From Acidobacteriaceae bacterium (GTDB lineage Bacteria > Acidobacteriota > Terriglobia > Terriglobales > Acidobacteriaceae), in NCBI GenBank assembly GCA_025462785.1, contig JAOAPG010000303.1, positions 1 through 12,082 on the forward strand: a DNA stretch of 12,082 bases. Reading direction: 5' to 3'. Positions 8,315-12,082 of the stretch are shown here, piece by piece. The notes under the pieces are model-generated. The model was given only the letters and a program-made list of their open reading frames with translations, was not told the origin of the DNA and did no database searches. The first letter of the stretch is position 1. The number at the start of each line of letters is the position of its first letter. The position numbers and the translations under genes were made by a program.

Positions 8315-9286
8315 ATGCCGCAGACTCGGAGCGTCCAACTCGGTTACAAACTCTCAAGTGAGGAGTTTTCGGCAACAGAGCTAGTGCGATTAGCTCAAGC
8401 GGCCGAGGAGCACGGATTCACATTTGCTTTGATTTCGGATCACTATCACCCCTGGACCAGTCGACAGGGACAGAGCCCGTTTGCTTGGACCGTGCTCGGT
8501 GCTATCTCGCACATCACTAAAAAACTGATCCTAGGTACCGGAGTGACCTGCCCTACGACTCGCGTTCATCCGGCCATTGTCGCTCAAGCCGCTGCAACGG
8601 TCACGACTATGATGCCGGGACGATTTTTTCTCGGAGTTGGCACGGGCGAAAACCTGAATGAACACATCCTGGGACAAGGCTGGCCTGAAGTGGAAGTACG
8701 CCAAGAAAAACTAGCCGAGGCGATCGAAGTCATCCGTCTGCTGTGGCGGGGTGGACAGCAAAGCCATCGCGGCAAACATTTCGTGGTCGAGAAGGCGCGT
8801 CTCTACAGCCTGCCGGAACAACCTCCCGGGCTCATGGTTGCCGCCGCCGGGCCAAAGAGCGCTGTGATGGCTGCCCGGTTGGGAGACGGACTTATTGGCA
8901 CAGAACCGGATCGCGAGATGCTTCAGCAGTTCAAGAATAAAGGTGGCCAGGATAAGCGTTGCTATGGGGAAGTGACAGTCTGCTTTGATGAAGATGAGCA
9001 CGAAGCGACGGAATTGGCCTACCAGATGTGGCCGATTCCCGCATTGCCCGGACCACTTCTCCAAGAGCTGCGCTTACCAGTCCACTTCGAAAAAGCTGCG
9101 GGGTTGATCTCCCGAGAGAAGCTGGCTGGGGTGGTACCTTGTGGCCCTGATCCTGAGAAGCACCTGAGAGTAATTCGAGCGTACATCGAAGCAGGATACG
9201 ACCACCTCTTTATTCATCAGATTGGGCCGAAACAAGAAGCGTTTATGGATTTCTACGCGCGCGAGATTTTCCCGAAGATTCACTGA
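8315..9286 (+). CDS. F420-dependent LLM-class oxidoreductase, G6PDH-like family (TIGR03557 type)
   Basis: An intact 323-residue cytosolic TIM-barrel enzyme of the luciferase-like monooxygenase superfamily, in the clade related to F420-dependent glucose-6-phosphate dehydrogenase. Family signatures are continuous: LGYKLSSEEF at the start, SDHYHPW, GQSPFAW, LGTGVTCPTTRVHPAI, MPGRFFLGVGTGENLNEH, VIRLLWRGG, VPCGPDPEKHL and the closing HQIGP. His43, Trp47 and Glu112 align with the F420-site residues His40, Trp44 and Glu109 of mycobacterial FGD1. The position expected for the phosphate-binding Lys198 falls in DGLIGTEPDRE, which has no lysine, so glucose 6-phosphate is an unlikely substrate. The expected reaction is hydride transfer between coenzyme F420 and an organic substrate not identifiable here. 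The start follows a good GAGG site. A nitroreductase remnant follows 8 bases after the stop, suggesting a former two-gene operon. Confidence 0.94.
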   Translation: MPQTRSVQLGYKLSSEEFSATELVRLAQAAEEHGFTFALISDHYHPWTSRQGQSPFAWTVLGAISHITKKLILGTGVTCPTTRVHPAIVAQAAATVTTMMPGRFFLGVGTGENLNEHILGQGWPEVEVRQEKLAEAIEVIRLLWRGGQQSHRGKHFVVEKARLYSLPEQPPGLMVAAAGPKSAVMAARLGDGLIGTEPDREMLQQFKNKGGQDKRCYGEVTVCFDEDEHEATELAYQMWPIPALPGPLLQELRLPVHFEKAAGLISREKLAGVVPCGPDPEKHLRVIRAYIEAGYDHLFIHQIGPKQEAFMDFYAREIFPKIH

Positions 9287-9294
9287 GTGCTGCG

Positions 9295-9552
9295 ATGGAT
9301 TTCTGGCAGATCGTAAGAAAGCGATTCATGTGCAGGAGTTACTTGGATCGCGACATTCCGAATGAGGTGCTCGATCGCATTCTGAAGGTTCTGGACCACC
9401 TCCCCTCGGCTGGACACACTCAACCTCAGGAATTTATTGTGATCCGAAATCAGAGAACAAAGGAGCGCGTCGCGGATGCCGCATCGCCGGGTTGGGGCTG
9501 GACCCCACGGTCATTTAGACAGCGTTGGACTGCAAGAAAACAAGATCTCTAA
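9295..9552 (+). pseudogene. Nitroreductase-family protein, C-terminally truncated remnant
   Basis: The frame starts with ATG 8 bases after the LLM stop. Its first ~64 residues match the N-terminus of nitroreductase-family flavoproteins: WQIVRKRFMCRSYLDRDIP, VLDRIL, then LPSAGHTQPQEFIVIR and RERVADAA-like sequence. These hold the usual Arg and Ser contacts for a flavin cofactor. After VADAA homology stops, and the frame ends at 9550-9552 with 85 residues against roughly 190-220 for the family. The other two plus frames beyond 9490 do not carry the missing C-terminal half, so this looks like a deletion or recombination end rather than a simple frameshift. The partner position next to an F420-type enzyme suggests a joint redox role before decay. 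No activity is expected. Confidence 0.75.
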
Positions 9553-9851
9553 GCATGAGCTTGATGATCGGGCAGGTGCCGCTGCACTTCGAGTCATACC
9601 ACGGGCCCAGTCCAGAGGGAGCCAATCTGACGCGACCTGCCACAAAATCGCGGGGAAAATTCGGTTAGTGCCAGGTTATCGCGCTGTCACCGCGATGATC
9701 ATGAACAACAGGGCGATTCCGTAAGCTTCTGGTTGACACATTGCCCTGCCGGTTTGAATCTTCTCTCCGTGCGAGCGCACCTGCCGTAACTGGCCGGCGC
9801 GAGTGATCGGAAAAGGTCCCTAGCGCCGCGATCCCTGAGGTACTGCACTGT

Positions 9852-9971
9852 CTAGAACACTATCTTGGCGGCAAGTTCGATAATGCGTCCTTCGCGGCTT
9901 CCTGTAGCTTGCCCAAACGGACCGGTGACCCCGTTCAATTGGGTACTCACAGCGTTCCACTGCGTGTGATT
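9852..9971 (-). pseudogene. C-terminal remnant of an Oar-like TonB-dependent receptor
   Basis: The last 39 codons before a TAG read NHTQWNAVSTQLNG, then FGQATGSREGRIIEL and the end AAKIVF. This closely follows the closing pattern of the large CarboxypepD_reg/Oar-like TonB-dependent receptors that are abundant in Acidobacteriota: an NHTQF/W turn, FGQ-T-RDPRI-Q and a last beta strand ending in an aromatic residue. Receptors of this family have about 1000 residues. Upstream of the Asn the frame continues to 10064 without family resemblance and is then exhausted, so only the outer-membrane barrel end survives. It supports an acidobacterial assignment and marks a recombination scar. The call rests on pattern recognition without alignment. 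Confidence 0.6.
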
Positions 9972-10089
9972 GGAACGACCCTTGTCCAATCTGTCAGGCA
10001 AAACGGACAATGCCTTGGGTAGCAAGCTCGGTTTCCCAATCTTGTTCGTTCTCCATTTGGTCAATTCACCCTTACGTTCGTAACTTGTC

Positions 10090-10109
10090 TGGCAAGGATC
10101 TCTTTGCCA
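10090..10109. promoter_or_regulatory. Inverted repeat TGGCAA-N8-TTGCCA, candidate operator
   Basis: Two perfect 6-base half-sites are separated by 8 bases, giving a 20-bp dyad about 140 bases ahead of the start at 10250. Size and symmetry suit a dimeric regulator controlling the downstream pair. It is not a sigma-54 promoter, because the GG-to-GC spacing is three bases too long. Confidence 0.35.
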
Positions 10110-10249
10110 ACATGAAGCGAACTTAACCTGTTGGACTCAGAGGGCGTTCGAGCCTCGCCCTTTGAATGCATCGCTGTCAGTCGTCCGACTCCCCTACAGT
10201 CAGGCGTGCGTAATGTACTCGCAGTTACCAGCGTGTACCCGGAGGCAAC

Positions 10250-11371
10250 ATGTCGTTAGACGCGCAGGATCGGCGAACGTTGAACAATTTGCCACAGCTA
10301 ACGAGCCTCTACGCCACTTATGGCGTCGAGGTCAATGTCCTGCCCGTCGAAAAGATTTTTGCACTCTATGAACGAACAGGTTTTCTCTATCCCGAGAAGA
10401 GCGCCCGCCTTCGTCCGCACCTCGACCTAGTCCGGGACAACTGGCGACGGATGCTGCGTGCCGGACAATCTCTGCTCTACGTCCTTTCCGCTGGTGATGA
10501 AAAACGAGGTTTAGCCTCGCTGGCCGTCTGGCGAACGGCGCACCACGGCTGGATGCCAGAACATCTGGTTAGTGATAACAATCCTTTCGCATCCCGCGCC
10601 GTGATGCTGGCTGCCGCAGCGGGGAAAATTCTCAGTGGAATTGACGACGCCCAGAACTGGTTTCGGCCAGAGAACCGCTTTCCGGCGCGGGTGTTCGGGT
10701 CCATGGTACACACCATCGGAGAATCTCTCTGCTCGGTCCAGCGCCACAGCTATTTCGCATTACCGAGACGCTTGTCACTGCCCATGAGCTGCAAGATTCA
10801 CGCGGTGCCTTATGATCCCTCCCAAAAACAGGCTCTCTCCGCCATCGCGTCGGCGACGCGGGGTAGTGTGTACATTACCGGGGAGGATTTGCTAGGAGAC
10901 GTTGAGCTCCGAACTGTTAATGAAATGTACCGCTCGGTTGGCCTGCGGCGCACTCGCTCTGTGTGGCTGGCATACAAGGGGTCGAGGAGAGAACCCGTGG
11001 GGGCAGCCATCGCTTATCGCGGTCCCCTGGGAGTTAACTTTAGTTACCTCGAGAACCGTTGTGATTTGCTGCTCCATCCGACGCTTCCTGCGTCGGAGGT
11101 TCCGGACACCATAGCTTCACTTCTGAACGCGTCGTCTGCTGCATATGACGACTTCGAACTCGACGAGATTCCGCTGATCGCGGACGAAATGGCCACTGAA
11201 GTCCTGCTCGGGTTCGGTGCGGCCTTCCTGCGCCACTACTGTCAGGGAATTTGGCTGAAAGCCGGACATCAGGGCTTCTATCAGCACGTCGAGGGTTTCT
11301 ATTCGAAAATTCTAGCCCGCGCAGAAAAGCAGGGAATGCAACTCAGTCGTGCAGCTTCGGAGTCGCAATGA
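10250..11371 (+). CDS. Unrecognised 373-residue protein, possible double-GNAT fold
   Basis: An intact gene with a strong GGAGG (10241-10245) 4 bases before the ATG. I do not recognise a named family. The sequence seems to fall into two halves. In residues ~20-175, ERTGFLYPEKSARL, a strand-like QSLLYVLSAG, HLVSDNNPFASRAVML and NWFRPENRFPARVFGS suggest an acyltransferase-like fold. In residues ~185-360, VYITGEDL, SVWLAYKG, PVGAAIAYRGPLG and NFSYLENRCDLLL, then GIWLKAGHQGFYQHVEGFY, suggest a second similar unit. The invariant acetyl-CoA loop (Q/RxxGxG/A) is not evident, so the GNAT idea is tentative and catalysis uncertain. There is no signal peptide or transmembrane segment, so it is probably cytosolic. 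Its TGA overlaps the ATG of the following methyltransferase, implying coupled translation and a shared task such as modifying one metabolite or polymer. Confidence 0.9.
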   Translation: MSLDAQDRRTLNNLPQLTSLYATYGVEVNVLPVEKIFALYERTGFLYPEKSARLRPHLDLVRDNWRRMLRAGQSLLYVLSAGDEKRGLASLAVWRTAHHGWMPEHLVSDNNPFASRAVMLAAAAGKILSGIDDAQNWFRPENRFPARVFGSMVHTIGESLCSVQRHSYFALPRRLSLPMSCKIHAVPYDPSQKQALSAIASATRGSVYITGEDLLGDVELRTVNEMYRSVGLRRTRSVWLAYKGSRREPVGAAIAYRGPLGVNFSYLENRCDLLLHPTLPASEVPDTIASLLNASSAAYDDFELDEIPLIADEMATEVLLGFGAAFLRHYCQGIWLKAGHQGFYQHVEGFYSKILARAEKQGMQLSRAASESQ

Positions 11372-12082
11372 ATACAGTCTCTCAGACCGGCTACATCATG
11401 GAAGACCCCCGCGAGGCCATGCGCCTCGAGGTGAAAGTCGACCCAGAAGCTTGGGTTCGCAAATACTTAGCCCATCGTGTGCGACCAGGGGCGGAAATTC
11501 TTTGTGTAGGGTGTGGGCCGGGAGTGATTTTGCGGGAAGCCTGCGCGATGGATTCCTCGATTACAGGAACCGGAATAGACATAAGCGCAGAACGTATACA
11601 GGAAGCTATTCGGAAAAATCCTGCGAATTCACGCGTGAAGCTCGTTCGGGGAGACGCGCATGCGATGCAATTTCCATCGGACAGCTTTGATCTGGTTTAC
11701 TCCCGGATGTTATTCGAATACCTCCACGACAAAGAACAAGCCGCCGCCGAAATGGTCCGAGTTTGCCGCCCCGGCGGGTCCGTTCTCCTTCAGGACCTCG
11801 ACGGACAGCTGCTGTGGAATTATCCCGAAGACCCTGTCGTGCAATGCGCGGTCGAAAAAGTGGTGGCGGGCTTAGCGAGCACGGGTTTCGATCCTTTTGT
11901 CGGTCGCAAGCTTTTCTCACTGGCACATAAGGCGGGCCTGAAAAACATTGAGGTTCAGGTTGAGTGTTACCACTTAATCGCCGGAAAGATCGATCTCGGA
12001 ATTCTGAGGCAGTGGGAATTGAAGCTGGAGATTGCAGTCCCCTGGATCGCTCGAATCGTCGGTAACGAGCGTGCGGCCAGCG
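11368..12082 (+). CDS. Class I SAM-dependent methyltransferase (partial, 3' end outside window)
   Basis: The ATG at 11368 overlaps the preceding stop as ATGA, the usual sign of translational coupling. The frame stays open for 238 codons to the right edge. The methyltransferase core is clear: motif I ILCVGCGPG (residues 44-52) binds S-adenosylmethionine, the acidic Asp71 in TGTGIDIS should hold the ribose, GDAHAMQFP with Asp96 contacts the adenine side, and SFDLVYSRMLFEYLHD followed by VCRPGGSVLLQD is the Methyltransf_11-type motif pair. The C-terminal part visible (LFSLAHKAGLKNIEV and after) is the usual cap on the core. The acceptor substrate is unknown. An alternative start at Met11 (11398) would still keep the whole core. 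Pairing with the unknown 373-residue protein is the only clue to function. Confidence 0.92.
   Translation, partial: MNTVSQTGYIMEDPREAMRLEVKVDPEAWVRKYLAHRVRPGAEILCVGCGPGVILREACAMDSSITGTGIDISAERIQEAIRKNPANSRVKLVRGDAHAMQFPSDSFDLVYSRMLFEYLHDKEQAAAEMVRVCRPGGSVLLQDLDGQLLWNYPEDPVVQCAVEKVVAGLASTGFDPFVGRKLFSLAHKAGLKNIEVQVECYHLIAGKIDLGILRQWELKLEIAVPWIARIVGNERAAS

Larger units (their letters stand above)
9553..10249. other. Gene-poor scar with a TonB-receptor tail and a dyad
   Basis: This 697-base stretch has no intact gene. It holds the receptor fragment at 9852-9971 (minus) and the inverted repeat at 10090-10109, both listed separately. A 6-bp stem (AGGGCG 10141-10146, CGCCCT 10156-10161) is followed by only two or three T, too weak to call a terminator. 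A TTGACA at 9734-9739 lacks a good -10 partner at normal spacing. I see no tRNA and no insertion sequence. Confidence 0.55.

Noticed and set aside
9476..9724. An 82-codon plus-strand frame after the nitroreductase stub
   Set aside because: Does not resemble the missing nitroreductase C-terminus or any known family, and overlaps the stub out of frame.
10085..10110. A sigma-54 promoter at the TGGCAA...TTGCC motif
   Set aside because: The distance from GG to GC is three bases longer than the fixed -24/-12 spacing.
10131..10165. A tRNA T-arm-like string with GTTCGAG
   Set aside because: No acceptor, D or anticodon arms can be folded around it. The local 6-bp stem explains the symmetry.
1..12082. 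CRISPR arrays, rRNA, tRNA, transposases, phage or toxin-antitoxin genes
   Set aside because: Looked for on both strands by reading; no regularly spaced repeats, RNA gene signatures or matching proteins were seen.

Overview
The window most resembles a soil Acidobacteriota-type chromosome. The clues are an Oar-like TonB-dependent receptor C-terminus left as a fragment, a BON-SRPBCC envelope protein, an F420-dependent luciferase-like oxidoreductase, a MdtB/C-type RND pump with a NodT-type outer-membrane factor, and a PfaA/HglE-like polyketide synthase. This is inference from protein character; no rRNA or other phylogenetic marker is present.

Layout. (1) Positions 1-2796, minus strand: the N-terminal 932 codons of a giant type I polyketide/fatty-acid synthase, with two tandem nitronate-monooxygenase-like (NPD) barrels followed by a ketosynthase whose active-site Cys is visible. 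The gene runs off the left edge. Its GC content is far higher than the rest (48/60 bases in 1261-1320, 38/60 in 541-600). (2) Positions 2797-3654: an AT-richer non-coding stretch (20/60 GC in 3361-3420) holding two perfect 12-bp palindromes and a related third one, a likely operator cluster. (3) Positions 3655-6576, minus strand: a decayed efflux operon. The RND pump has lost its N-terminal half, has an in-frame stop at its upstream end and carries a one-base deletion. The outer-membrane lipoprotein gene downstream carries a one-base insertion. (4) Positions 6893-8131 and 8315-9286, plus strand: an intact BON-SRPBCC membrane-associated protein and an intact F420-dependent LLM-class oxidoreductase, followed 8 bases later by a truncated nitroreductase. 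(5) Positions 9553-10249: a gene-poor scar holding the last 39 codons of a TonB-dependent receptor in reverse orientation and a 20-bp dyad. (6) Positions 10250-12082, plus strand: a translationally coupled pair (ATGA overlap), an unrecognised 373-residue protein with a possible double-GNAT look and a class I SAM methyltransferase cut by the right edge.

The main theme is an accessory region with intact metabolic genes between remnants of at least four genes (RND, outer-membrane factor, nitroreductase, TonB receptor). The most interesting intact parts are the NPD-NPD-ketosynthase protein, in which only the second barrel keeps the catalytic-type His, the palindrome cluster upstream of it, and the coupled unknown-protein/methyltransferase pair. 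I see no rRNA, tRNA, CRISPR array, transposase or phage gene.
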